Shown here: in pieces, positions 24,302-31,982 of the stretch
How positions within the stretch are numbered: the stretch's first letter is position 1
Layout: every line of letters begins with the position of its first letter
Source of the DNA: a virus
Length of the DNA stretch: 43,926 nucleotides
Reading direction: 5' to 3' (one strand)
Virus record (IMG/VR): IMGVR_UViG_3300047564_003675
Span: 1 to 43,926 of that record
The notes under the pieces: model-generated
Database searches by the model: none
What the model saw: only the letters and a program-made list of their open reading frames with translations
What the model was told of the DNA's origin: nothing
Translations under genes and position numbers: made by a program

Positions 24302-27135
24302 TGCCTAGATTTGCTGTCGATCTTGAGTTGGACGGAAAGCGCCAACGCATTGAATTGGAGTCTGATTCCCAGCCTACTCAGGATCAGATCCTTCAAGCTG
24401 TTCGCCAGTATCAACAGCCATCCAATTCTGAGGCCTCATTCGGCAATCTCCGCATGAGGGAGGATCAGATGCTGAAGCAGAGTCAGTCTGCCCAGCCTCA
24501 AGCGCCTGCCCAGCAGCCGTCGCTGACGCCGCGCACTGATGAGGCTACTAGATCGATTCTTTCCAGAAGCCTTGCTGGGCCCGGAGGCGGCGCTCTTCCA
24601 GTTGGTGTCGCCATGGGGGAACAAGCGCCTCCAGGAACTGAAGCGCAAATCCTTCGCTATGGTCCAGCTGCGGTCGCCGGTTTAGCAACTGCTCCAGCCA
24701 CTACTCTTGGCGGTGCGCTGATTGCGGCTGGAACCATGGGCGCCGCTTCCGGAGCAGGAGAACTTGCGGCTCAAGCAGCCGAAGTTGGTCTTGGAAAACG
24801 TGAGGAGATGAAACCTGGACAAGCGGTTTCTTCAGCCATCACCGGAGCCACTCCATTCAACGTCCTTCAAGGTCTCGGCGGCCCTCTCAAATCTGCGGCA
24901 GTCAATGCCATCAAGCAGGCTGCTGTCTCTCAAGCCACGTCTGCTCTGGCTGATGTGTTCGATACCGCTCTGAGCGAAGGCCGATTTCCGACCCAGAAGG
25001 AAATCACTGACTCCACGCTTCAACTGTCTACCTATCTCCCGGGGGCTGTAGGGGGTCTTGTTGGTGGTGCTGCTGGATTCGCTTCCAGACCAGTTAGAGC
25101 ACTCACTCAAGAAGAGCAGATTGGACGCGCTGCAAAGGAAGCTGGTCGCCGCATAGAGGGAGTCGTCGGCCAAGGCCAAGCGCCTCTCACTGCCGCTCAA
25201 CAGACCGGACGTAATCTTCCCGGAGAGTTCTCTGCTGGCAGTGGCGAGCTTGCCGCACAGCAGGCTATTCCGGGTCGTGTTAGAGAGGCCATTGGCCAAG
25301 CTCCGGCTGGTGCGTCAATGGCTGCCGAGCGTGAACTGGCAGCGGCATCTGAGGCGGCTTCTCAACGATTGGCTGGTCAAGTTGGCGCCACTCAACGAGG
25401 CGGTGAGGCTTTGGTTGAGGCACAGCTAAACACATCAATTCCGGGTGTGGCGCGCACTGGAACCACTGCTGAGAATGCCACAGCTGCACTGAACTCCATC
25501 CGCGCTGAGGCTGATCGTCTGAGCCAGAACGTGACGGCGGCCTATGCTCCATATCAGGCAGAAGTGGCTAGGCTTGGTGGGCAGACAGCATCCTACGTTC
25601 CGACAAATCTTCAGTCTGCTGTTGATGATGTTCTCTCGTCTTTGGCCACAGTTCAAAAGACCAAACAGATTCCGTCTCCAATCATTGGAGGTCAGCCAAC
25701 AACCATTACGACAGCCGAGCCCACCGCCTTGTTTGATGAGGCGACTCGGTTGGCTAGGAACCTCAAGGACGTTTCCAAGAGCCCGCAGACGGTTGATCAG
25801 ATCATTGGTCTTCGCCAGCAGATCGATGACGCCTTCAGTGGAATCACTGAGATTGCTCCAGGATTCGGAAAGGCTCAGCTGACCAAGTTGAGAAATGCGC
25901 TGAAACAGGATGAGCTTGCGGCTGCAAGGCAACTTGGTGGAAATGCTGAGTCACTACTCAAGAAAGCTCAGGCTGTGGCACAGCAGAGGTTTGAAACGCT
26001 TGAATCGAACCCGATTATCCTAAAGGCTCTTAGAAAGACTGGTGAGCGCAACTCCTATCAGAACTCTGAGCAGTTCTTCTCTGAGATGGCTGCTCAACCA
26101 GAGGCGCTTGATGCAGTCCGCAAGACGCTGACACCAGCTGAGTTCGACAACATCCGTCGTGGAATGTTCGACTCGCTCCGTGACATCAAGCCTCTGGACA
26201 TCAACGGTGTAAACTTCGAGAACTCACAGGTTTTGGCCAACAACTTCCGAAAGCTGCCAGACGCAACCCGTGAAGCTCTCGCAGGATCCAAGGCTCTAGC
26301 CGATGACCTTCAGAGTGTTTTGGATGATGCAGCCAAAGCCCAGTCTGTTGGACGTACTGTTCCGGTCTACGGTGGTGTCAAAGAGGATGCCATCAACAGG
26401 GCCTTCACTGAGGCCGGCGCTATCCGAGATCCGGCACTTAGGGGTGAAGTGATTAGGGATGTGAACGCGGCTGTGAATCGGGCTCGCCAATATGAGAACG
26501 AGATCACTGCTCAAGCCCGCGCTCGCACTCTCAATCCCAACATCAACGAGGATGAGTTCGTTCGGAACTTTGTTCTGAGCAGCAACAACCCAGCTATAGT
26601 GCGGGACGCTATGGCTCAGCTGACTCCAGCCACTAGGCAGGCTGTCAGCAAGAAGGCTGCTGAGGTGTTCGTTGATCACATCATCTCCTCTAGCAAGACT
26701 GCCAATAGCCTCGATGAACTGATTGGTGACAAGAACCGACTTCAGATCGTTCGCGAGATCATGAGCCCTAACGATCTTGAGCTGGCCCAGGATCTGATGA
26801 AGTGGCAACGCGGCGTGCTGATGACTGGGCCTCAAGGAAAGCTAGACTCCTCTGAGCTGGCCAAGTTCGTCTGGAAGGTCACTCAGGCTCGCGCTCTCAC
26901 TGATCTCATGGTTGGTAATGCCGCCATGCAGAATTTCATCTCAGTGCTGGCAAAGACGCCCAGGGCTGTCCTAAGCCTGAAGCCAACCATCAGCACAGCC
27001 ACAGCTCAGCGCGCAGCCACAGGTGTCGGCGCCCCGATGTTGACCGAAATCGAAAACGCGGCCGATGAAGCTCGCGCATCATTGCCAGAGCAGCTGATCA
27101 ACACATTCAACCAAGCCTTCGGATTCTCTAAATAA
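24301..27135 (+). CDS. Internal virion protein, large (gp16-like position)
   Basis: 944 residues from ATG 24301; an in-frame extension from 24181 lies within the preceding gene and is rejected. N-terminal ~40 residues form a beta-alpha unit (PRFAVDLELDGKRQRIEL). Residues ~115-165 are a Gly/Ala-rich hydrophobic stretch (AGLATAPATTLGGALIAAGT) suitable for membrane insertion. The remainder is helical, Ala/Gln/Arg rich. No lytic transglycosylase motif is seen, unlike T7 gp16. Role inferred: DNA-ejection conduit. Confidence 0.7.
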   Translation: MPRFAVDLELDGKRQRIELESDSQPTQDQILQAVRQYQQPSNSEASFGNLRMREDQMLKQSQSAQPQAPAQQPSLTPRTDEATRSILSRSLAGPGGGALPVGVAMGEQAPPGTEAQILRYGPAAVAGLATAPATTLGGALIAAGTMGAASGAGELAAQAAEVGLGKREEMKPGQAVSSAITGATPFNVLQGLGGPLKSAAVNAIKQAAVSQATSALADVFDTALSEGRFPTQKEITDSTLQLSTYLPGAVGGLVGGAAGFASRPVRALTQEEQIGRAAKEAGRRIEGVVGQGQAPLTAAQQTGRNLPGEFSAGSGELAAQQAIPGRVREAIGQAPAGASMAAERELAAASEAASQRLAGQVGATQRGGEALVEAQLNTSIPGVARTGTTAENATAALNSIRAEADRLSQNVTAAYAPYQAEVARLGGQTASYVPTNLQSAVDDVLSSLATVQKTKQIPSPIIGGQPTTITTAEPTALFDEATRLARNLKDVSKSPQTVDQIIGLRQQIDDAFSGITEIAPGFGKAQLTKLRNALKQDELAAARQLGGNAESLLKKAQAVAQQRFETLESNPIILKALRKTGERNSYQNSEQFFSEMAAQPEALDAVRKTLTPAEFDNIRRGMFDSLRDIKPLDINGVNFENSQVLANNFRKLPDATREALAGSKALADDLQSVLDDAAKAQSVGRTVPVYGGVKEDAINRAFTEAGAIRDPALRGEVIRDVNAAVNRARQYENEITAQARARTLNPNINEDEFVRNFVLSSNNPAIVRDAMAQLTPATRQAVSKKAAEVFVDHIISSSKTANSLDELIGDKNRLQIVREIMSPNDLELAQDLMKWQRGVLMTGPQGKLDSSELAKFVWKVTQARALTDLMVGNAAMQNFISVLAKTPRAVLSLKPTISTATAQRAATGVGAPMLTEIENAADEARASLPEQLINTFNQAFGFSK

Positions 27136-27138
27136 CAC

Positions 27139-27354
27139 ATGAAACTCAAAGAACTGGAACAGAAGTACGGCGACAAATACTGGGGTCAGTGCGTCCTGGA
27201 AGCCGCCAAGAAGAACATCTCCCGTGGCATCAAAGAGGAGATGGCCGTGCAGTACGCCATGGAAGATCACCTCGACTACATGGATAAGACCATGAAGTCC
27301 ATGGGCATGAAGGCCGAGGGCGAGTACGAGGAAGAGTCTGAATCGGAGTATTAG
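27139..27354 (+). CDS. Small hypothetical acidic protein
   Basis: 71 residues, helical with a Lys-rich N-terminus and a Glu-rich C-terminal tail (EGEYEEESESEY). Last gene of the left + strand block, three bases after the large virion protein. Its stop overlaps by 3 bases the end of the converging - strand gene, leaving no room for a terminator. Function unknown. Confidence 0.7.
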   Translation: MKLKELEQKYGDKYWGQCVLEAAKKNISRGIKEEMAVQYAMEDHLDYMDKTMKSMGMKAEGEYEEESESEY

Positions 27355-27569
27355 TCCGGGTTCACCCCGTACTCACGGTCGATCAGCCTCTGCAGGTAAT
27401 AGAGGGCCTTCTCTAGGTCCTCTTTACCATTTTTAGCCTTATGCCTGGTCACATACTTCACCACATTCCCCTCTAGGAAGTTGAGGTTGTTGGCGCAGAT
27501 GTAGTCCAAGGGCTGGATAGCGCAGTCTGTGTAATGGCTGGGCTCGATGGCGTTGGCTTTAGATTTCAT
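27351..27569 (-). CDS. DUF3310-family protein (SaV-like)
   Basis: 72 residues. The pattern H-Y...IQPLDYICANNLNFLEGNVVKYVTRH..K-G-EDLEKALYYLQRLI is that of the DUF3310 family, widespread in phages and once called nucleotide-kinase-like; its real function is not known. Last gene of the - strand operon; start overlaps the previous stop by ATGA. Confidence 0.85.
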   Translation of the reverse strand: MKSKANAIEPSHYTDCAIQPLDYICANNLNFLEGNVVKYVTRHKAKNGKEDLEKALYYLQRLIDREYGVNPD

Positions 27570-27742
27570 TTGTAAACGGTACGTTTTGGTCGGTGGTTCT
27601 TGGCCTTCTCCAAGAGCTGGTTCGTCTTGGGTTTGACCCCTAGCTCATCGAGCATGAGGAGGGCGCCTAGGAGGAGATCCTCCGTCAGCTCCATTTGTTC
27701 CTCAAGCCTCTGGATGGTCTTCTTGAGCTTCTCCTCACTCAT
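27566..27742 (-). CDS. Small coiled-coil protein (58 aa)
   Basis: Begins MSEEKLKKTIQRLEEQMELT and ends KNHRPKRTVYK. Heptad-like helix followed by a basic tail. Start and stop both overlap the neighbouring genes by ATGA, which strongly supports it as a real gene despite its size. Unknown function; a regulator or adaptor is possible. Confidence 0.65.
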   Translation of the reverse strand: MSEEKLKKTIQRLEEQMELTEDLLLGALLMLDELGVKPKTNQLLEKAKNHRPKRTVYK

Positions 27743-27981
27743 TTTCCAATCAGACCCTTGAGGCTCTTGTTTTGGGCTGCCTTGGACTCGTTGAGCAGGC
27801 TCTCAAGATACATGTGGGTATTGATGGTGGCAGTGTGATCCCACTTGTCTGCGTCTGGCGTCTTGTGCCAGTTCTTGGCCACTTCCACGTTGAGGATCTT
27901 CACCTTCTTCGTCTCCTTGTGGACGTAGATGAAGGCCATGCCGAAGTACTCGGCGTCAGTGAGTTCAATCTTTTCGTTCAT
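27739..27981 (-). CDS. Hypothetical protein (80 aa)
   Basis: Mixed alpha/beta small protein (GMAFIYVHKETKKVKILNVE, then a helix near the end). No domain recognised. Overlaps both neighbours by ATGA-type junctions, so it belongs to the same polycistronic message as the DUF3310 gene and the exported Ig-like gene. Confidence 0.6.
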   Translation of the reverse strand: MNEKIELTDAEYFGMAFIYVHKETKKVKILNVEVAKNWHKTPDADKWDHTATINTHMYLESLLNESKAAQNKSLKGLIGK

Positions 27982-28478
27982 TTGTAGCTGCGGTTGATCT
28001 TAACGGAATCTCCTTCAGGGATGATGATGGCGGTCCTTAGGACACAACCATCGGTCACCATGATCGGGGTCTTGTAGAGGTACGATTTGGAGGTGGGCTC
28101 TGAGCCGTCCAGTGTGAAGCGGATAGGAACTACTCCAAAGGAGGATACCAAGCGGATCTGAGAAGGTCCTTTGATGTCCACCCTATCGCCCTTCACCTCG
28201 ACGTTGTTGATGAAGATCCTGACAGCCCTCTGGAAGGTCACCTTGTACAGGGCAGCCTTACCATCTCCTTCCACACGATAGCCTCCGGCGTCTGCCTCCT
28301 GAGCCTGCTCGATGAGGTAGACCTTGTTGGTTGCACCTGGGATGGGTTGGCCTCGAAGCTCCCACTGATAGGACGATGCCTCGAAGGGCGCCTCCAGGCG
28401 CAGCTGCAGGTTCTCTATGGCGACCTGTGAAAAGGTTACGCCAGAGAGGGCTATGGAGAGGGATAGGGCTTTCACCAT
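27978..28478 (-). CDS. Exported protein with Ig-like and chitobiase-type beta domains
   Basis: 166 residues. Signal peptide-like N-terminus (MVKALSLSIALSGVTFSQ). Residues ~35-72 (YQWELRGQPIPGAT...EADAGGYRV) have the Ig-like pattern 'YQW..nG..I.GAT...aG.Y.V' that is abundant in secreted proteins of Verrucomicrobia. Residues ~115-160 (PIRFTLDGSEPTSKSYLY...TPIMV) match the beta domain also present in the virion protein at 7341-8093. No catalytic residues. Could act at the cell surface, for example in superinfection exclusion, or be packaged. It is also the best clue to the host lineage. Confidence 0.65.
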   Translation of the reverse strand: MVKALSLSIALSGVTFSQVAIENLQLRLEAPFEASSYQWELRGQPIPGATNKVYLIEQAQEADAGGYRVEGDGKAALYKVTFQRAVRIFINNVEVKGDRVDIKGPSQIRLVSSFGVVPIRFTLDGSEPTSKSYLYKTPIMVTDGCVLRTAIIIPEGDSVKINRSYK

Positions 28479-28759
28479 TTAATTTTATTAGACCAATAGG
28501 CCGCACTCATCTTGCCCTTGGCGATGTTTTCAGCATGACGCGCTTTGAACGATTCGCGCCTAGCCTTGTCTGCTCTGGATTCGCCTTCTCTCTTGGGGCT
28601 GCCAGAGACGCCTTGTTGGCCGAAGCGGATGGTCTTCACCTGATCACCCACCTTAGCCACCACCACATGGCTCTTGGTTGGGTGAGAGGGCGTGCGCTTG
28701 GGCTGGTTGAAGCCGCTGACGCCGGCATTCTTGAGGATGGATCGTTGACGGTCGTTCAT
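28472..28759 (-). CDS. Conserved small phage protein of unknown function
   Basis: 95 residues. The centre and end (VKTIRFGQQGVSGSPKREGE..., ARHAENIAKGKMSAAYW) are a highly conserved sequence I recognise from many unrelated phages, always as a short basic protein of unknown function. It is probably DNA- or RNA-interacting given its charge. It overlaps the exported protein gene by 7 bases. It is preceded by a 98-base gap, the only sizeable one in this operon until the mini gene. Confidence 0.8.
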   Translation of the reverse strand: MNDRQRSILKNAGVSGFNQPKRTPSHPTKSHVVVAKVGDQVKTIRFGQQGVSGSPKREGESRADKARRESFKARHAENIAKGKMSAAYWSNKIKW

Positions 28760-28857
28760 GGAGAGATTCGTACCTAGTTTTCTGACAGAATAAAAGGATT
28801 GCGGGGATGCTCGCTACACTTGGGAGGTGTATCGTTCACTGATTGTGTAATAAAGGC

Positions 28858-29073
28858 TTACCTATTTTTGTTACCAGACTCCTTAACGATCAATGCGTTC
28901 TCCAGCAACCTATCGCGCACGACCTCAAGGCTCTTGATGTCACGCAGCAGCTTGTTGAGTTCCTTCACGATGGTCACTGGATTCACGTCGAAGATCATCT
29001 TCTTGTCCGGCTTGACGATGTAGAAGCCATCTCTGGGGCCGCAATTAGGCAGCATCTGGAGCTTGTACTTCAT
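28858..29073 (-). CDS. Hypothetical protein (71 aa)
   Basis: N-terminal beta part (GFYIVKPDKKMIFDVNPVTI) then a Lys/Leu-rich helix (ELNKLLRDIKSLEVV). Begins at a repeated junction: GGAGG SD, previous stop and ATG overlap within about 17 bases. No domain recognised. Confidence 0.6.
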   Translation of the reverse strand: MKYKLQMLPNCGPRDGFYIVKPDKKMIFDVNPVTIVKELNKLLRDIKSLEVVRDRLLENALIVKESGNKNR

Positions 29074-29357
29074 GGCTTGGCCTCCTTTCCGATCTTCGCG
29101 TCATCCCATCCCTGCAACAGGTTGTCCATTCTGGTTGTTCTCATGCAGGGTGTTGGAGGATTGATAAACTCATACATTGAGTTTCCGGCTTCTATTAACG
29201 CGCACATGCGTTTTTCGTAGTAATTTGTATCCGAGTAGTACTTGTCCCATTGGGCTATTAGACGCTTCTCAAGCTGGGCGACGTATTCGTTTAACTTCTG
29301 GTTCTCGTCGTACAACTGGCCGACTAGATCCACTTGGCTTGGCGTCTCGTCACTCAT
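29070..29357 (-). CDS. Hypothetical coiled-coil protein ending in KEAKP
   Basis: 95 residues; N-terminal coiled coil (QLYDENQKLNEYVAQLEKRL), then a helical part. Ends GKEAKP, encoded by the repeated sequence that also supplies the SD of the next gene. Small 'Q-LE-R' coiled coils like this are typical of phage early operons. Function unknown. Confidence 0.6.
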   Translation of the reverse strand: MSDETPSQVDLVGQLYDENQKLNEYVAQLEKRLIAQWDKYYSDTNYYEKRMCALIEAGNSMYEFINPPTPCMRTTRMDNLLQGWDDAKIGKEAKP

Positions 29358-29587
29358 GGCTTGATCTCCTTGTTCGCCGCGATGTCAGTGCCTAGTGTGT
29401 AGTGATCGGATAACGGCTTTTGAAGGCGACCCCACTCATCACTGCGTTCAAACCTCGACAGTTTGTCATTTAGGTCTCTAACAGCTCCGCACAGTATGTT
29501 GTGCTTTTCAATTGTTAGGATGATGTAGAACGTAAGTACCGCGCTGTAGACCGTGAGCAGTACGATTCCAGCCATGCAGTAGATCAT
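29354..29587 (-). CDS. Small membrane protein
   Basis: 77 residues from ATG 29587, which overlaps the previous stop; a longer frame to 29614 lies inside that gene. One transmembrane helix at ~4-28 (CMAGIVLLTVYSAVLTFYII), followed by a charged cytoplasmic-type region ending NKEIKP, a variant of the repeated C-terminus. Function unknown. Confidence 0.55.
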   Translation of the reverse strand: MIYCMAGIVLLTVYSAVLTFYIILTIEKHNILCGAVRDLNDKLSRFERSDEWGRLQKPLSDHYTLGTDIAANKEIKP

Positions 29588-29877
29588 GGCTTGGCCTCCT
29601 TGGCTGCACGCCATCTTTCCAAAGCCTTTCGCTTTTCATCGAGCATGGTTACTCCATAACCAAGCAAATCTTCCATCGCATCCCCAGCCTCCTCCAACCG
29701 CTTGATGCGTTGCCTTAGCCCGAGGTTTTCCTCATCGAGCAACTGTTGCTGTCGGATGATGGAATTCGCTGCGTTGAGTTCGCGTTCGAGTTGGCGTGCA
29801 TGCTCAATGAGCACCTTTGGCTCAGGAGTCAGATCCCACGCAACCAGCACCGTGTCCGTCCTTGGCGTGTCTCTCAT
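29584..29877 (-). CDS. Hypothetical 'DTPRTD' phage protein
   Basis: 97 residues. N-terminal RDTPRTDTVL and ARQLERELNAAN are a pattern I recognise from small proteins in many phages, without known role. The rest is coiled coil (LGLRQRIKRLEEAGDAMEDL). Ends AAKEAKP at the repeated junction. The next gene's ATG is part of its own stop. Confidence 0.65.
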   Translation of the reverse strand: MRDTPRTDTVLVAWDLTPEPKVLIEHARQLERELNAANSIIRQQQLLDEENLGLRQRIKRLEEAGDAMEDLLGYGVTMLDEKRKALERWRAAKEAKP

Positions 29878-30227
29878 GGCTTGGCCTCCTTAAGCAGTCC
29901 CTCTGCGCGGCAACAGTCGCATTCTTTCTGGATAGCGTAATGACACTTGCATTCCCACCGTCTCGAAACCTCAGCAAGGAATGCCTCCAGCCGCTTGATG
30001 CGTTCGTTGGCTGCGTTCACGTCGGATTGCAGCTCGCGGATCTTGGTGGCCTGTACGTCGGCCATCCATTGAGTCTTAAACGCTTCGACAGCCTTACCTG
30101 CTGCTTCATCCGGCTTGAGCTTGTCGCTGACAGTCACTCGTCCATCAAGATGAATTGCCATCACGGGTTCTGTGTTGAACTTCTCAAGCGTGAGTGAAGT
30201 GGTGTTCGTTACTGTGTAATCGCTCAT
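29874..30227 (-). CDS. Hypothetical protein with C-terminal cysteine cluster
   Basis: 117 residues from ATG 30227. GGAGG lies 8 bases upstream; longer frames are inside the preceding gene. N-terminal beta part (LTLEKFNTEPVMAIHLDGRV), a coiled coil (IRELQSDVNAANERIKRLEA), then a cluster CKCHY...CDCC, a likely metal-binding site. Ends LLKEAKP at the repeated junction. Confidence 0.6.
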   Translation of the reverse strand: MSDYTVTNTTSLTLEKFNTEPVMAIHLDGRVTVSDKLKPDEAAGKAVEAFKTQWMADVQATKIRELQSDVNAANERIKRLEAFLAEVSRRWECKCHYAIQKECDCCRAEGLLKEAKP

Positions 30228-30412
30228 TTGCATTCCCTCCATTTGAACACTGCTTTTCCGCTTTGATCGGACACCCACTCAGCATGGCCATTGATAACTG
30301 CTTCTTGTTTCATTTTATCAACGCCTTCATTGAATACTGTTGTTATTAAAACCACACAGGCAAACACGGCCAGCAGCATGCAAGGTATTGCTAACCACCC
30401 CTTATCACTCAT
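30224..30412 (-). CDS. Small membrane protein (62 aa)
   Basis: Starts MSDKGWLAIPCMLLAVFACV at ATG 30412. One transmembrane helix (~5-26) followed by a charged tail ending VFKWRECK. The longer frame to 30475 lies inside the preceding gene. The ATG sits in the repeated SD/stop/start junction. Confidence 0.55.
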   Translation of the reverse strand: MSDKGWLAIPCMLLAVFACVVLITTVFNEGVDKMKQEAVINGHAEWVSDQSGKAVFKWRECK

Positions 30413-30819
30413 GGCTTGGCCTCCTTGGCATCTATCAATCTCTGAGCATCGCAAGCTCGGCACTGAGTGCTCCATTTATGCGCGTCATTGTCGCAGTCGA
30501 AGTTGTTAGCACATGATCTTACAAACTCCTCCAGCCGCTTGATGTGCGCCCTCAGATTCCGGACGTTAGCAATCAGCGCATCCTCGCCAAAGTAGGACAG
30601 ATCCAAGTCGCCCTTGAGCTTTTTGTTCTCAATCTCCAGACACGTCATCGAACGAGCCCACTGAGGCTTGAATGACTCGCAGTAGGACGACCCGCACCGA
30701 TAGCCTTGGATCCCGTTCTGGTTGCGATCCGCAGGCAGACCACAGTGAGGGCAGACCATTTTGGTGGGCTCAACAATATGGTCGATCATCCCGTTGGTCT
30801 CACCGATATGATCGCTCAT
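30409..30819 (-). CDS. Zinc-ribbon protein with coiled coil
   Basis: 136 residues. CPHCG near residue 23 and RCGSSYC near residue 41 make a classic Cys4 zinc ribbon. A coiled coil follows (RNLRAHIKRLEEFVRS), then a second Cys pair (STQCRACDAQ). Ends IDAKEAKP, so the repeated junction follows. It is the most upstream gene carrying the KEAKP end. Confidence 0.65.
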   Translation of the reverse strand: MSDHIGETNGMIDHIVEPTKMVCPHCGLPADRNQNGIQGYRCGSSYCESFKPQWARSMTCLEIENKKLKGDLDLSYFGEDALIANVRNLRAHIKRLEEFVRSCANNFDCDNDAHKWSTQCRACDAQRLIDAKEAKP

Positions 30820-31076
30820 CGCCCACCCCTTTCACCCATTTCAGCGACCGCTAAAACAGACGGTTTCAGTGAACCAATACCCCTGGCAGCCTCGATCAGC
30901 TTCCGTCTCCAGAAGTCCGCATCCTGTTGTTTCCTGGTGGATATGGCGCGGTAATCTTCAGACTCTATCTGAAGCAGTTCCAGGCGGTCAGCAGCCTCAA
31001 TTAAGAGCTTAGCCGGCGCCTCAGAGAGATCCTCAGCCAAGGCTCTAAGCTCTGTGCAGAGTGTGAGTGTGTTCAT
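30816..31076 (-). CDS. Hypothetical helical protein (86 aa)
   Basis: All helical: 'CTELRALAEDLSEAPAKLL' and 'AADRLELLQ' resemble the end of ubiquitous phage/prophage early proteins. Ends with a Gly/Arg tail. Stop overlaps the next start (ATGA). No functional motif. Confidence 0.55.
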   Translation of the reverse strand: MNTLTLCTELRALAEDLSEAPAKLLIEAADRLELLQIESEDYRAISTRKQQDADFWRRKLIEAARGIGSLKPSVLAVAEMGERGGR

Positions 31077-31261
31077 TTCTTGCCTGTACGGTTACGGCGT
31101 TGGGTGTTGTTCTTGTCCATTTGTTCCAGCTCAGCCCTGAACGAGGGGTCAGTGAGGCCACGGCGCTGCAGCCAAGCCCTGTATTTAGCGTTAAAATACT
31201 GCTGATTGATACGGGGATCCGGAGGTGGGAGATCTGTGGGAATGAGTGTGGGGTGATTCAT
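31073..31261 (-). CDS. Hypothetical protein (62 aa)
   Basis: Pro-rich N-terminus (PTDLPPPDPRINQQYF) then helices and a basic C-terminus (NNTQRRNRTGKK). No domain recognised. The 59 bases in front of its ATG contain two GCGC-rich elements but no clear SD. Confidence 0.55.
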   Translation of the reverse strand: MNHPTLIPTDLPPPDPRINQQYFNAKYRAWLQRRGLTDPSFRAELEQMDKNNTQRRNRTGKK

Positions 31262-31320
31262 TTTAGTAAGTGCGCGTTGTTCCTATGCGCGCCCCAGGAC
31301 CATGAAACTACAACGTTACC

Positions 31321-31356
31321 TTAGTACTTCTTCATACCTTTCTTCTTCTTCTTCAT
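31321..31356 (-). CDS. Mini-gene: 11-residue Lys-rich peptide
   Basis: Reads MKKKKKGMKKY then stop. Preceded by AAAGGAGGTGAT (31362-31373 on this strand), a full match to the anti-SD end of 16S rRNA, five bases before the ATG. The GGAGGTGA of that SD also holds the end and stop of the MazG-like gene. It could be an expressed basic peptide or only a ribosome-loading/spacer element. It is too short to prove. Confidence 0.4.
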   Translation of the reverse strand: MKKKKKGMKKY

Positions 31357-31362
31357 GCTCTA

Positions 31363-31794
31363 TCACCTCCTTTCGACGAATCGTTTAAGATCCGCCGGAG
31401 AGTAAGAGGGGGACTTGATCACTTTGCCATCCCGTTTGGCGATCCACTGATCGAACCGCGGGGTCCATTCCAGGTCGCCGTCCTTGTAGGCGTCCTTCTC
31501 GGCCTGCGTCCAGAGCTTGCTCATGTTAGAGCGGTGAACCTCGAGGAAGGCAGCCTCGACAAGGACAGCGTTCAGGCCGGCTGCATTGGCTGCGCCGTAC
31601 ACGACGTACAGCAGGTCACATATGGCATCGAGGTATTCCACCAAGGTCTCGGCGAAAAGAAGCTCATCGGCCTCCTCCTTGATCAGATCGTAGCGGAGGG
31701 TGATGACGCGGGGCTTGGGCATGGTGGGCTCCTTGGGATACTCCTGGCCAAAGGAGTCCATGAAGCGGGCCACCAGGTTCTGTTTAGCGGTCAT
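31363..31794 (-). CDS. MazG-like nucleotide pyrophosphohydrolase
   Basis: 143 residues. Helical with IKEEADELL at 38-46 and DAICDLLYVVYGAANAAGL at 56-74, the E-E-x-x-E and D-x-x-D metal-binding patterns of MazG/phosphoribosyl-ATP pyrophosphohydrolase-type all-alpha NTP hydrolases. Phage members are thought to hydrolyse nucleotides or ppGpp to favour replication. Longer than a minimal domain, with a basic C-terminal tail ending KRFVERR. Confidence 0.75.
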   Translation of the reverse strand: MTAKQNLVARFMDSFGQEYPKEPTMPKPRVITLRYDLIKEEADELLFAETLVEYLDAICDLLYVVYGAANAAGLNAVLVEAAFLEVHRSNMSKLWTQAEKDAYKDGDLEWTPRFDQWIAKRDGKVIKSPSYSPADLKRFVERR

Positions 31795-31982
31795 TGGAGT
31801 TCCTCCAGGGCGACATCCTGAATGCAGGCTGTGATGACGAGGTGGGAGGCGACCATCCGTATGGCCATGTCCAGACGCACTATGTCTTGGCCAGTGGAAG
31901 GGTCCTTCTTGGTCTCGTAAGGGTCAAAGCCGGACCTTTCACAGTAGAGAATGGCGGCCTTCTTGATCTGTTCTTCAGTCAT
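31791..31982 (-). CDS. Hypothetical protein (63 aa)
   Basis: Helical protein (TEEQIKKAAILYCERSGFDP; MAIRMVASHLVITA). ATGA overlaps at both ends place it between the HTH protein and the MazG-like gene. Unknown function. Confidence 0.6.
   Translation of the reverse strand: MTEEQIKKAAILYCERSGFDPYETKKDPSTGQDIVRLDMAIRMVASHLVITACIQDVALEELQ

Larger units (their letters stand above)
29070..30427 (-). repeat. Repeated SD/stop/start junction (KEAKP end)
   Basis: The - strand sequence AAGGAGGCCAAGCCATGA or a close variant occurs at 29070-29087, 29354-29371 (variant with GATC), 29584-29601, 29874-29891 and 30409-30427. Each copy ends one gene in K-E-A-K-P (or KEIKP), supplies GGAGG as SD, and carries the ATGA overlap that starts the next gene. 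The gene bodies it joins are unrelated, so it acts like a reusable linker. Confidence 0.75.
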
